A stretch of DNA of 64,000 nucleotides from Datura wrightii (GCA_035772735.1 JASDFA010000001.1:91537501-91601500); one strand, 5' to 3'. Positions 50,875 to 63,510 are shown, numbered from the stretch's first letter. The notes: generated from the letters alone by a model not told the origin. Numbers and translations are program-made.

Positions 50875-51565
50875 GGACATCCCGAAGGATTCAGTGGGAT
50901 ATAATCGCCCTTAAAACATAACAACAAATCGGGCTTCTCACCACACGCTAGACGTATCCACTAAGGCAAATCTGAAATTCTACAGTACTTGCATCGACTG
51001 TACCACCATCTCGGAACCAAGCTAAGCATTCAAACAACATTGGTTGAAGTCATATAGTATTGGTTAATTATCTTTATGAATGAATCTCTGAATTTTAATA
51101 GGCCTAATTCATCATCAATATGCAATTAATAAGCTTGTATTCAATATAGAGAGAAAACTTAGCCGGATATCATCCGACTTATGCAAATAAAAGAAATAAA
51201 AGAAAGAGAAATAAAGTACCTGTTAACACCAGAGTTGTGTCCAAGAGATGGACGATTTTCTTCTTTTTCTTATTAAAACTTTACAAGACTTTATTACCAA
51301 AACTTCTTCTTCTAGGGAGAGACTAGAGAGAGGCTAGAGAAAACCTTTTTACAAAGACTAAAAACTTCTACCTAAAAGCTATGGCAAATGCCTTATTATA
51401 TAGAAAATGAAAATACTGTTCAAACATCAATGAACAGTGACAATCTACAGTAAGATACTGTTCATTTATCAATGAACAGTGACAACTTTACTATTTACAC
51501 AGTGACAACTATCTTTGTCATTTTATCACGGATCCCACCGAATATGAACTGTGGGGTCATCAATT
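50871..51565 (-). promoter_or_regulatory. Intergenic region of B4, leader truncated
   Basis: Downstream of the B4 last ORF on the minus strand. A TATA-like TATATAATAAGG lies at about 51391-51402, slightly altered from B1, with AATAAA at 51290-51295. TCAATGAACAGTGACAA motifs lie at about 51426-51485. The leader then stops at 50871 where it is fused to B2 capsid sequence, so roughly 235 nt and the primer site are missing. Confidence 0.75.
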
Positions 51566-52056
51566 TTATTCCATTGGTTTCTTTCCTTCTTTCTTTGATA
51601 ATTTCTGCAAAAATTCTTCTGCCTGATTTACAGTTATCTCTGGATCATGTGATTCTGGTTCTTGCAATCATTGAGTTCTTGTATAAAACTCAAGTAGTCA
51701 TCACTATCATTGACCTGGCTGTTATTACTCTTCATCGAAGTATCAGATTTATTTGCAATTTGCTCAATGGTTTCCATCAAATTTTTTCTTATTTGGTCCA
51801 AATATTGAGCTATATACTCTTCCTTATCACCTTCTTGAAAATTGATTTTTCGAGCCATATACTTGATAGAATTATCCTCCACAAATATAGTCTTGGCTCT
51901 GGACTTATAAGTCTTAATTGTTTGAGAAATTAAGTCTATAAGACTTTGACCATATAACTGCCCTGTGCTTGGATCCTTTTTCAATAATTTATCCCAGAAA
52001 TTATTATAATAAGCTTTGTATAAACATGGGATCTGTTCTTCGGTATATCCGAATTC
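51566..52056 (-). pseudogene. ORF3 of pararetrovirus B4, 3' part
   Basis: The C-terminal portion of the B4 last ORF, separated from its 5' part (56617-57661) by the copia element. The target duplication AATTC is at 52052-52056. A one-base deletion near 51664 shifts the frame near the C terminus. The natural stop, by comparison with B1, is at 51566-51568. Confidence 0.85.
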
Positions 52057-52279
52057 TGTTGGAGTTACTGACTTGGTCTGCAACGTTATAGCTTAATAAT
52101 AGGCTTATGAATTGGTCTGCAATGTCATGGCTAAAGAATAGGCAGCAGTCTTCTATTTGTTTTTAAATACCTGTTTTGTAGGAGTTTGATTCGTTCTTTA
52201 ATTCTGTTTGTTAGCTATTCTGTTTTTTGTAAGGCTTTATAAAAGCCATTATCCTTCAATAAAATGATCAGTTCCTTTA
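52057..52279 (+). repeat. 5' LTR of the copia element
   Basis: 223 bp. It contains the poly(A)-like AATAAA near its 3' end, about 52258-52263. Paired with 56391-56616. Confidence 0.95.
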
Positions 52280-52355
52280 TATGGTATCAGAGCAAATAAG
52301 GACCTGAGAAAAAAAAATACGAAAATTGAGTGTTTGAGAGGAAAAACACTGAAAA

Positions 52356-55300
52356 ATGGCAAGTGACTCTGGAAGCTTTGCTACACTTTGTGTTCCTAAA
52401 TTCGATGGAGACTACGAGCATTGGAGCTTGGTCATGGAAAATCTCCTGCGTTCCAAAGAATATTGGAGTGTTGTTCAATCTGGTTTCGAGGAACCAAAGG
52501 AAAACGAAGCACTAAACGCAGCCCAGCAAAAGGCAATCGAAGAAGCAAGAATCAAAGATCTCAAAGCAAAGAATTATCTCTTTCAATCCATTGATAAGAG
52601 TATTCTGAAAACCATCATTCAAAAGGATACATCCAAGCAATTGTGGGATTCAATGAAACTCAAATATCAAGGAAATGCTATAGTGAAGCGAGCCCAGCTT
52701 CAACCACTTCGAAGAACATTTGAAACTTTAGAGATGAAAGCAGGAGAAGGTGTTTCTGAGTATTTTACAAGAGTTATGTCTACTGCCAATGACATGAGGA
52801 ATTGCGGAGAAGATATGCCGGATGTCAAAATTGTTGAGAAAATACTTCGAAGTCTCACCGATAAATTCAACTTCGTAGTATGCTCAATTGAAGAATCCAA
52901 AGACATTGACAAATTAACTGTCGATGAATTGCAAGCCTCGTTGCTTGTGCATGAACAAACGGTGATTGATAAGAGGAGTGAAGAGCAGGTTCTGCAGGTG
53001 GAGAATGTGCCAAGATATGGGCAAGAAAGAGGCAGGGGGACATTTCAGAGAGGAAGAGGTCACTCTAGAGGACGAGGAAGAGGTAGATCTTTTGTGAACC
53101 GGTCAACCATAAATTGTTTTTGATGTGGAAAGCAAGGAAATTACCAATTTGAATGTCCAGGCTTAGAAAAAGAAGCTGTCAATTATGCTGAATTCGACGA
53201 GGAGGAAGAACTACTGCTGATGGCGTACACAAAGAACAGTAAAGATGAAGGAGAAGGCATTTGGTTTCTCGATTCCAGGTGCTCAAATCATATGACAGGA
53301 AACAAAACATGGTTCATTGAGCTTGACGAAAGTTTCAAACATACTGTCAGGTTGGGAAATAGCTCAAAAATGGCAGTTGAAGGAAGAGGCAGTGTCAGAT
53401 TCAAAGTTGAAGGTATCACACAAACTGTGACAAATGTCTACTATGTCCCAAATCTCACCAACAATCTGCTAAGTATAGGACAGCTGCAGGAGAAGCGCTT
53501 GGTGATTATAATCAAAGAAGGAACCTGCAGAATCTATCATCAACAGAGGGGCCTGATAATAAACACACAGATGACGGCAAATCGCATGTTTTTAGTTCAT
53601 GCAAAGATGAAGCCATTGGTTGACAAATGTTTGAAAATAGAAGATGAAGATTTAGAGGCTCTGTGGCACAAGAGGTATGGGCATTTGAATAGTAAATCTA
53701 TTCAAATCATGCAGCAAAAACAAATGGTGGAAGGATTACCCAAAATGAAGGAAGCTGTCAAAGTTTGCACAGTCTGCACTGTTGGGAAGCAACAACGGCA
53801 GAAATTTCCAAAGAACAGCAAATGGAGAGCATCAAACAAACTGGAATTGATCCATGGAGATCTTTGTGGACCCATCACTCCAACCTCTCACAGTGGTAAG
53901 AAGTATTTACTGGTACTTGTAGATGATTTTTCCCGCAAGACGTGGATCTATTTTCTTGCAGATAAATCAGAAGCTTTTGAAACATTCAAAAATTTCAAAA
54001 ATCTTGTTGAAAATGAAGCAAAAACAGCCATACGTGGATTCAGAACTGACCGGGGAGGACAATTTACGTCAAATGAATTCAACAACTTCTGCAAAAATAA
54101 TGGGATCAAGCCACAATTAACAGCTGCCTACACTCCCCAGCAAAATGGAGTTGCAGAAAGAAGGAATCGGACCATCATGAACATGGTACGATGTCTTTTA
54201 TCTGAGAAAGAGATGCCGAAGAAGTTGTGGCCAGAAGCAGCTAGATGGACAGCTCATGTTCTGAATTGCAGTTATACAAAGACAATCAAAGATATGGTTC
54301 CTGAGGAGAAGTGGTCGGGCATAAAACCAAATATGGAATACTTCAGAGTATTTGGTTCAATTGCACATGCCCATATTCCAGAGCAGAAGAGAACCAAACT
54401 TGATGATCGAAGCTTTAAATGCGTCTTGCTTGGAGTAAGTGACGAGTCCAAAGCCTATCGTCTGTATGATCCAGCTACGAACAAGATAATTGTGAGCAGG
54501 GATGTCATATTTGAAGAAGGTGCAAAATGGGACTGGAATTTAAGTACAAAAAATGCAGAACATGATGTGCTGGCTTGGGGAGATGATGATAATATTGCTG
54601 CAGAAGAGTCAGAAGGAGGAGAGACTGATGGAGAAGGAGTTTCAAATGAAGAAGCAAATGACAGGTTAGAAGAAATTCAAGAAATGAATGAAACTTCTCC
54701 AGAGCTGCCACAACAAACAAGACAAAGGAGAAAGCCATTTTGGATGCGCGATTATGAAACAGGTGAACAACTATTTGAAGAAGAAGTAGAGGAGGGGTTA
54801 TATTTTCACATCTCCAATGATGATCCTGTGAATTTTGAGGAAGCAGTAAAGGAAAAGAAGTGGCAGGAGGCTATGAGGGTAGAAATTCAAGCTATTGAAA
54901 GAAATCAGACATGGGAGCTTGTGACATTACCGCGTCAAGCAAAGAAAATTGGTGTCAAGTGGGTTTTTAAGACAAAACTAAATGAAGAAGGCAAAGTAGA
55001 CAAATGTAAAGCGAGACTCGTTGCCAAGGGATATTCGCAGAAGGGTGGAGTAGATTATAATGAAGTTTATGCACCAGTAGCTCGATGGGATACAATCAGA
55101 ATTCTGGTGGCAGTAGCAGCTCAACGTGGTTGGTGCATCTATCAACTCGACGTCAAAAGTGCGTTTCTATACAGTGAATTAAACGAGGAGGTATATGTTG
55201 ATCAGCCTGAAAGTTTTGTCAAAAAGGGAGAAGAGAACAAGGTTTATCGACTGAGAAAAGCACTCTATGGCCTGAAACAAGCACCGAGGGCCTGGTTCAG

Positions 55301-56348
55301 CAAGATCGAGAGCTATTTCAAGAAGGAAGGATTTGAGAAAAGTAGTTATGATCACACCTTGTTCTTAAAGAAGATTGAGGGAAAATTGCTGTTGGTCTGC
55401 CTCTACGTTGATGATTTGATTTACACTGGAGATGATGAGAATATGTGCAAATGTTTCAAATTATCAATGCAACAGAAGTTTGAGATGACAGATTTAGGAA
55501 AAATGAAGTTCTTTCTTGGAGTTGAAGTTTATCAGAATGAAGGAGGAATTCATTTGTGTCAAAAGAAGTATGCTAAGGAAGTATTAGAAAGGTTTAATAT
55601 GTCAAATTGTAATGCCGTAAAGAATCCGATAGTTCCTGGCACTGTCTTGTCAAAGTCAGGAAGCAAAAGTGTTGATGCAACATTGTACAAACAACTAGTC
55701 GGATGCTTAATGTACCTTACGGTAACTCATCCCGATTTAATGTTTGTGGTTTGTTTGATTTATCGTTATATGGCTGATCCAAAAGAAGAACATATGCTGA
55801 TTGCTAAAAAGGTACTGAGATATTTAAAAGGCACACTAGATGTTGGAGTTTATTACAAATAGAGTGAGGATGTGAATCTTTTGGGATACACAGACAGTGA
55901 TTATGCACGAGATGTTGACGATAGGAAGAGTACCTCAGGCTATGTCTTCCTTCTAAATGGAACAGCAATATGTTGGAGTTCAAGGAAGCAGGGAATTGTC
56001 ACACTTTCATCTACAGAGGCTGAATATGTGGCTGCTACTGCAAGTGCATGTCATAGTGTTTGGCTTAAGGGAATCCTAGAGGAGATGGGTGTTCTTAGCA
56101 GCGAGTGCATTGATATCATGTGTGACAGCAGTTCAGCAATCAAATTATCTAAAAATCCAGTGATGCATCGAAGGACAAAACATATTGATGTTAGGTACCA
56201 TTATTTACGTAATCTGTCAACTAATGGGACTGTGAGGTTAGTGTTTTGCGGAACTAAAGATCAAGTGGCAGACATAATGACTAAACCAATTAAGCTGGTT
56301 CAGTTTGCAAAATTCAGAAGCATGCTTGGGGTTCGACGAGTTGAGTAA
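52356..56348 (+). pseudogene. Copia gag-pol polyprotein with two premature stops
   Basis: A single 1,331-codon frame, ATG at 52356 to TAA at 56346-56348. Order: gag with basic RGRG stretch; CCHC zinc knuckle near 53115-53158; protease; HHCC integrase zinc region; DDE integrase core (HGDLCGP, FRTDRGGQF, QQNGVAERR); RT with YVDD at 55404-55415; RNase H with the D, E (SSTEAEY), D residues. This order, integrase before RT, defines Ty1/copia. Breaks: TGA at 53121-53123 inside the knuckle, a knuckle His read as Asn, protease DSG read as DSR (Arg codon 53277-53279), and TAG at 55860-55862 between RT and RNase H. It probably moved with help from an active relative, or decayed since. Confidence 0.95.
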
Positions 56349-56390
56349 ACTGATACTGTTTCAGCATATTTCAGTTTACGGGGAGGAATT

Positions 56391-56616
56391 TGTTGGAGTT
56401 ACTGACTTGGTCTGCAACGTTATAACTTAATAATAGGCTTATGAATTGGTCTGCAATGTCATGGCTAAAGAATAGGCAGCAATCTTCTATTTGTTTTTAA
56501 ATACCTGTTTTGTAGGAGTTTGATTCGTTCTTTAATTCTGTTTGTTAGCTATTCTGTTTTTTGTAAGGCTTTATAAAAGCCATAGTTATCCTTCAATAAA
56601 ATGATCAGTTCCTTTA
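56391..56616 (+). repeat. 3' LTR of the copia element
   Basis: 226 bp, carrying three extra bases (AGT) near 56585 relative to the 5' LTR. Confidence 0.95.
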
Positions 56617-57661
56617 AATTCTGGAGTCCATTTATGGATCCATGGGATTGAGAATTCCAAAAAGAAATAGACTTGACCAATTTTTTCTGGCCAACCGACA
56701 TGATTTTCCCTGAATAGAGCATCCACTTCAGGAGATACCTGTACCCATTCGTTGTATAATTCTCTGAATGGTGATGGTAGAATATCAACTGTAGGTCCAT
56801 GATAGGTCCACCAATTTAGGAACCAATTTGGGATATTACCCGAAAATATTTTTGCACATACCTTTATAAACCAAGTATGTTTATGCTTATCATTGTCATA
56901 AATCAAAACCGTTTTAAAAGCTTGGATATAATCCCAGTAAGTATAATTGATTCTTACTTTATTAAGAATCACCTGTCTTTCTTTCATTGAGGAAATCCCC
57001 CATTCTTCGATGGATATAACCTTTTTTATAATCATTTTCGAGAAGTTATAAACTTCATCAGTAACATTGAATCCTTTGAAATGCTAAAATTCAGCACTTT
57101 CAGTAGAAATCAAGATATTTTCATAATATGATCGGGTTTTGTATACTCACCCGGAAAATATAAATTATCTGTCAAATATCTTTGCAGTAGTCGCCATGGA
57201 TCATTTTGCCATTGAATTGCCTGATTATCTACAAGAAATATAATTTCCTTTTTTGGCAATTTTTCATAACTCTTTATATCATCAGAGTTGTCTTGAGCCA
57301 TTTTTGCATATGTATCACTATGCTTTGGCTGCTGTGTGGCTAAATATGCCTGAAAATGTTCATATAAGGAACTGTCTTTCGGAATATCGTCTAATTTTAT
57401 AGAGTTTGAGGATTCTCCTCTTTCTTGAGAAATCTTCTCATTTATCAATGTTTTTCCACCCCTTTGTATTACAGGGTTCTCATATCTTGGAGTATTAGTG
57501 GAGCTATTACTTCCACTTTGACTTGTATAACTTGTTCTTGTTCTTCCTCTATTTCCTCGTCCTCTTACTCTATCAGGAGCATGCAACCCTGGCCATTGTG
57601 GCCTCATGCTACAACTAAAACAAATTTTATTAGCACATATAAAACAACCTTTATTAGTCAT
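56617..57661 (-). pseudogene. ORF3 of pararetrovirus B4, 5' part
   Basis: Starts with ATG at 57661, which overlaps the stop of the small ORF (ATGA). The N terminus has C-x2-C-x4-C-x2-C (CFICANKICFSC), possibly zinc-binding, then MRPQWPG and an RG-rich stretch. Breaks: one-base deletion near 57145, CAG to TAG at 57084-57086, and the copia insertion at 56617. The conserved Trp-rich domain is present after these. Function unknown; homologous to 35977-37413. Confidence 0.88.
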
Positions 57662-57915
57662 CCTAAACTTGCTGAATGATTTGATATATAAATATCTTCT
57701 ACCATTCTTATCAAATTCTTCTGATTTTCTATTATATCATCAAAATCAGATATTATTCGAATAACTTAATTAACATCTATAGCATTTTTATTAGTATTTT
57801 CTAGTAGTGTTTGACATCGTTCTTTATGAAATCTGGCATTTTACAAACACCTCTGAAATTTCCAATATAAACTACAATTATCCTTTATTTCTGAAAATGA
57901 TTGTACATTATTCAT
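57658..57915 (-). pseudogene. Small lineage-B ORF between polymerase and ORF3
   Basis: The ATG (57915) overlaps the polyprotein stop as ATGA. The TGA stop (57658-57660) overlaps the ORF3 ATG in the same way. 86 codons including the stop. This copy has TAA at codons 25 and 50, where B1 is open, and is open where B1 has its three stops. Length is identical in both copies. Predicted product is about 85 residues, mixed-charge, probably largely helical, without Cys/His motif or membrane segment. I cannot assign a family. Its tight coupling to both neighbours argues for a real viral gene in the ancestor. Confidence 0.68.
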
Positions 57916-60900
57916 TGTATATATTCACGAGATAAAAAATCAGGAAGAGAATTATCAATTCCCTTTTTATACTCAATTTCGAAGTCAAATGGAGCCAATT
58001 GGGCTTGCCATCTAGCAAATATCATTTTCGAAGCATCATGTTTAAAATCTTTATTAAACATAAACTTTACTGCCTGAGCGTCAGTTCTTATCAAGAACTT
58101 CTGATTATACAGATCATCCTGAAATTTCAAAACACATTTAACAATAGTAAGCATTTCGTGAGCAACAGTGGCATATTTTTTCTGAGCTTCTGTCCACTTA
58201 CCTGAATAATATCTAATCAAATATTCAATTTTATCATTGGGGTTTATTTGTTTAAGAATTCCCCCAAAACCAATATTAGATGCATCTGTTTCTATAATCT
58301 TTTTCCACGACGGATTAGCAAGAGTTAAACACGGAAGAGTTTTAACCTTTTCTTTAACCCTTTTTACTAATTCAGTATGGCTATCAGTCCAGGGCGACTT
58401 ATGACCTTTCTTTAAACGATCATATAAAGGAGCTAGATCTCGGGATAAATCTTTATAAAATGGAGAAATATAATTTAAACTACCAAGAAATCTTTGTAGT
58501 TGTATTTTATCAGTTATAACATCAGGAAATTTTGATGCAAAATCAATAGATCGCTGTATAGGAGTGATCTTGCCTTGACAAATATAATGACCAAGAAATC
58601 TAACATTTGTTTGAAATAAACTCATTTTTGGTTTTGATATGACTAAACCATTTTGAATTACTATTTTCTTAAAAATATCTAAGTGTTTATAATGTAATTC
58701 TAATGTTTTAGAAAAAATAAGAATATCATCAATATAAACAATAATAAAATCCATATAAGGATTAAATATATCATTCATAATTTTCTGAAATTCAGAAGGG
58801 GCATTTTTCAAACCAAATGGCATAACATTCCACTCGTATTGACCAAATGGAACATTAAAAGCAGTTCTATAAGTGTGTTCTTTAAACAATTGTATCTGCC
58901 AGTATCCTGATTTTAAATCGAATTTAAAAAATATATTAGCATCATATAATCGAGAAAGTAAATCTTTCTTATTGGGGATTGGATATCTAATCCATTTTAA
59001 AACTTTGTTTAACGGTTTATAGTTTATAACTAATCTAGGCATACCTCGTTCTTTTTCAGCTGCATTATTAACATAAAATGCAGTACATGACCAGGAGATT
59101 TAGAAGGTTTTATCAAGCCTTTTTGTAAAAGATTATCAATCTCCCTTTTGCAAAATTCTACTAACTCAGCATTCATTTGATAGGGCCGAGATTTTGTAGG
59201 AATATTTTCTTCAGAGAAAGAATCTTCATATGGAAGAAACGCTACATGATTTTTCCTATCCCAAAAAGCACTTGGATGATCAGCGCAAATAGATATAGCA
59301 AATTGTTCAGAAATCAATTTAATTTTTTCTTGAACTTTAGCAGACTTTAATGTAATATCTATTGTCATGCTATAAATTTCATTTTGCAAATAATTTAAAT
59401 AACTTTGTTTTGAATTAATCAAAGTATTAATATTACGAGAAATAGGGTCAGTAATAAATGTAAAAGAAATCCTTTCGCCATTATAAACAGCCTCGAAACC
59501 CTTTTTATCTACCCTAGTAAATGGGTAAATGGCTTGAATAAAAGGGGTTCCAAGTATAATTGGAGGATTTAAATGATCTTTTATTAGAATAAAGAAATGA
59601 GGAATACAAACTTTTTGCTGACATATATAAGCATTAGGCAATTTGTATTCTATTTGCATTTTATTACCTGAAGCAGATTTAACATTATGCGAAGTCTTAT
59701 GATAATATCTAGTTGGAATTAATCCTTCTTGAATACAAGAAATATCAGCACCACTGTCTATTAAAGCAGTTTCAGTTATAGAAAAGTTATTTTCGATTAA
59801 AATAGTACATCTTACATACCATTTATGTGCAGTAACTATTTGCATCATTCCAAGAAACATATCATTTTCTGAGTTTAAAATAATTTGTGTAGAAGATCTA
59901 GAAAAATCATTTTCTTCCTCGGGTATATAAATTCCCTTTTTCTTAATGTCAACAGGTAGCTCAGAGTTAGAATTTTCTAACTGGGTTACTCTATGATCTA
60001 AAATCATCTGATTTTATTTAAGAGATTTAATTTCATTTTTGAGTTTTTCAACCTCAATTTTTAAATCATCCATAGAAGAATCATGACTATGAACTTTTGA
60101 TTGATTGTAAAATCCTTTTTTGCACTTCTGCAAAAGTATACGGAGTTTCATTAAAAATATCCTTTTTAATTTGAACTGGCTTATCCGATTTTGAAGAACT
60201 GGAGGCCATAGTAATAATCTTTTCTCGAAAATTATTATCATTGACTTCTTTTAATAATTCTAAAATATTATCAGAATTAATAGGTTTAATTTCAAAATTT
60301 TGAAATTGTGATTGTAATTTATAAAAATCCATATTACAAGTACAACTTTCAGGTTCACAATTATGACAAGTATCACTATCAGAATTATCAAAATCAAGTA
60401 ATTGCACAGAATCGTCAGAATCATAAACATCAGAAGAACTGCTATCATATTCGTCTACCGATGTCTCATCTATAACCTTAAGGAGTTGATCCCTATGCTT
60501 ATCGTCTAATTCTAACGCCAATGTTTTCAACTTCTCTTTTTTACAATTAGGAGCAATATGACCAAATTTACCACATCTATAACATTTGGTATTCTTCAAA
60601 TCTCTTTTCGATCTATTTTTAACAAATCTTTTTTCTTTCCGATGTCTTTTGCGTTCTTCACGCTCTTCTTTTGACCTTCGTCGATTTCTCTTACCTTTCC
60701 TTTGGTAAGTTTTTCCTTTATCACTTCTTTTCTTTGAAGCAGGAATATCTTCCATTGCAAACTGATTGCAAAAATCTCCTAACTGATTTCTTTCAGTTAA
60801 TCTCTGTTTTTTCAACTGACGATTTAATCTCAATTCATTACACAGATTTAATCCTTCCTGTGTACATACACCAATAAGTGTATCATACGTATAAACATTA

Positions 60901-62375
60901 TAAGGAATTTGAGTATTATTTCCTCTAAGAGTTTTCCTTACTCTTTCTGCAAACAAATAAGGCAAACCATCTATAAATTTTGCCTTCCAATGATCAGAAT
61001 TGCTTTCGGGTAAATCCATAACCCTACTAAGAAATGTATCTTTGTACCATCGAAATTCACCTAAGTGTCTACACTTAAGTCCATTTAATATGGTACGAAT
61101 ATTTTCACATACATTGATAAATCTACCACTAAAATGTTCTATAATGGTAAGTATTAATGTATAAACCGCATCAGGTCTATTTGCTGGTAATTCTTTTCCA
61201 AAGATATCCACTCCTGGGCTTGAAGTAGTGGCCTTATAAATGGCTTCTCTATCAGCTAAGGATAAAAAGTTTTCCCACCAACCTCTTAATTGTCCAGTAA
61301 ATCCTGCGACAATCATTCTACATATTACCGGGTCGGTATTTCCATTACTTGTAGCTCGACAAATAGTAGAGTACATCATCATTCTATGAATTAAAATACT
61401 AATCTATCTATCAGTCAGACCGTCTAGATTCCATTCATAAATAGCATTACCTTCATAACTAGTATTAGTCTGATTCCAATCTCTTTCTTCCACTAAAACA
61501 TCTTGTGGAGTAGGTCTTGGATAATAATGGGTATTCATACGGGGTTTATCAGCATACTTTCCCCCATAACGACTTCCAATTTTTCTAAGCTGATTAAGCT
61601 CAGACGAAATTACTTCCTTATGATCTTTCGAAGGATCCTGAATATCATCAGAAAATTCAGAAGCTAGATTCAAGGGTTTTAAGTCTAGTCTAGCTAGCTT
61701 TTCGTCTATCATTTTTCCTAACTCCTCCTGTGCTCTAAACCGAAATCCATCTACCACTACTGGTCTCTGAATGGACGGAGGTAGTCTTGTGGCACTAGAT
61801 GACGGGGTAGAATCAAATTTAACTTGACCTGAATGTATAACCATAGAATTTTCCACCTTAGAAGTAACAATTTTTTTAACCAAAGCAGATAATTCATCAA
61901 TTTTTGAATCAAGAGAAGTAATATGTTCTCCTAAAATTTTAGCATATAAACTCATATAATTATTTTGAGAAATTAATTTATTAATTTCTTTCATAGGGAT
62001 ACTAGCAACTTCATTATCAATAAATTGCTGAAATGCAGTAAATGTTATACTAGTATTATTTGGTAAAGTAAATGATGCCTGTGGAGGGTAAATACCTTTT
62101 ATCAAATTTTCACTTTCCTTATCCTTATAAGTTCGTTCAAGAATTTTTATGTACAAAGGTACATATGTAGTTATAAACCAAGGAACAAAATACATTACTT
62201 TATTATGTAATGCACATACTTCATAAAATTCTTGTGAAATACTTCGTTTATCCTCATCCGTATAATTTGCAAAAAACCAAGTTCTAAACTGGTTCCATTT
62301 ATCACTGTAAAATTCAGATTGAATATGCTTCCTTGCCAGAGATCCTGGACTAAAATCAATTTTATACGGAATCAT
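57912..62375 (-). pseudogene. Capsid-protease-RT-RNase H polyprotein of pararetrovirus B4, broken
   Basis: Read leftwards from ATG 62375 (TAAATG contact with the MP stop). Same order as B1: capsid, basic region, zinc knuckle near 60545-60586, protease DSGA near 59755, RT YIDD near 58725-58736, RNase H. Unlike B1, the C terminus is intact to its natural TGA at 57912-57914. Breaks: CAG to TAG at 61404-61406, a net five-base deletion near 60107, and a one-base deletion near 59092 before the RT. A three-base deletion near 60186 keeps frame. The stretch 57912-59042, RT core through RNase H, is open. Confidence 0.93.
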
Positions 62376-63451
62376 TTAAACAGAATTTGGATCAAAATCC
62401 ATCTCGGATTGTGAAGGAATATCCTTGTCAAAAGAACTATCATCTCTTATAATATTATTAGAGTCAATTTTTATATGATCTACTCTTTTATTATCATTAG
62501 TAGAAATCGTATGTAATGACGCGGCACGATTTAATCTAGCCGGACCATAAACTGGTTCTACTGGCGCAATAAAAGAATGAGTGGAATGTAAAGTTAACCT
62601 TCTGTTACCGGAATAAGAATGCCTATAAGGCGTCAAAGATTTATTATCTTCAAACTGAATACAAATCTGTCCTTCAGGGGTCTGAGATATATGAGAATAC
62701 TCAGAATTAGTAACACTATCAGCCTGTTGACTAGGAGATATAACATAGTCTAAGATCCATGTAGAGGGGAAATTAATTTCATCCCATCTAATAGGTCTTC
62801 TAGTAGTAATCTTTGACTTAGAAAAATTAGTTTCAAATATAATAGACTGATTTGACTGATCTGTCAACTTACATTTAGGATTTAAAGTAGATAAAAATTT
62901 ATAATAAATTCTATATGATAAACAAATTAATTCAGATCCAGGTGCATAATTATAACTATGCGTTTTAACATTTAATGTTAATGCATCAAGAATATTAACA
63001 TCAGACAATGATAATTGTAAATTGGGTTGTGTATTGAAATATACAGGACCATAAGCCACGGTGGATTCAATCGAACCATTAGAGACTGTCTAAAATTTAA
63101 ATTTCTAGCGTCTCTAAGAGCTGCCAGAAAAGTCTCTGGTAATCCTTTAAGAGTTAATGGTTTAAATGCAATTTGAACCATACCAATATGCATAAAAGGA
63201 TATTTATGTTTATGAACATCGATATCATGTTTGTTCAATAATTTAATCGTTTGTTCTGACGAAGTCAAAGCAAGAGATTGTTCAGTTGTTTTTATTAAAT
63301 ATTTAGGTGAAATCTTATCAAACCACCCATATTCATAAATCTTTTTAATCGGAACATAAGGAATTGTCCATTTGTTTAATAAATCTAAATTTTGAGGTAC
63401 ATCCACCTCTTCTAATCTAGTATTCTTTATATTAGGTTCACTAATTTCCAT
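62376..63451 (-). pseudogene. Movement protein gene of pararetrovirus B4, one-base deletion
   Basis: The only B copy with its start codon (63451), 60 nt downstream of the primer site. A single base is missing near 63077, so the N-terminal 125 codons (to about 63077) and the remainder are in different frames. The TAA at 62376-62378 directly abuts the capsid ATG. Aligns with lineage A and C movement proteins in the AFKPLTL and AYGPVYFN blocks. Confidence 0.92.
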
Positions 63452-63510
63452 TTTATAAGAGTCTCTCTATTGAATACTTACTTAATCAATTACATACCGA
63501 TGATGTCCTA

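Larger units (their letters stand above)
52057..56616 (+). mobile_element. Ty1/copia LTR retrotransposon, complete structure (4.56 kb)
   Basis: LTRs at 52057-52279 (223 bp) and 56391-56616 (226 bp) differ by two substitutions and one 3-bp indel, indicating a recent insertion. They start TGTTGGAG and end TTCCTTTA, unusual in ending TA rather than CA. A 5-bp duplication, AATTC, flanks the element (52052-52056, 56617-56621). The primer site TGGTATCAGAGC is at 52282-52293 and the polypurine tract GGGGAGGAA at about 56380-56388. The internal gag-pol frame has two stops. It disrupts ORF3 of B4, in the opposite orientation. Confidence 0.96.

Noticed and set aside
52282..52293. TGGTATCAGAGC strings as tRNA genes
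   Set aside because: They are only 12-13 base primer-binding sites; no cloverleaf surrounds them.
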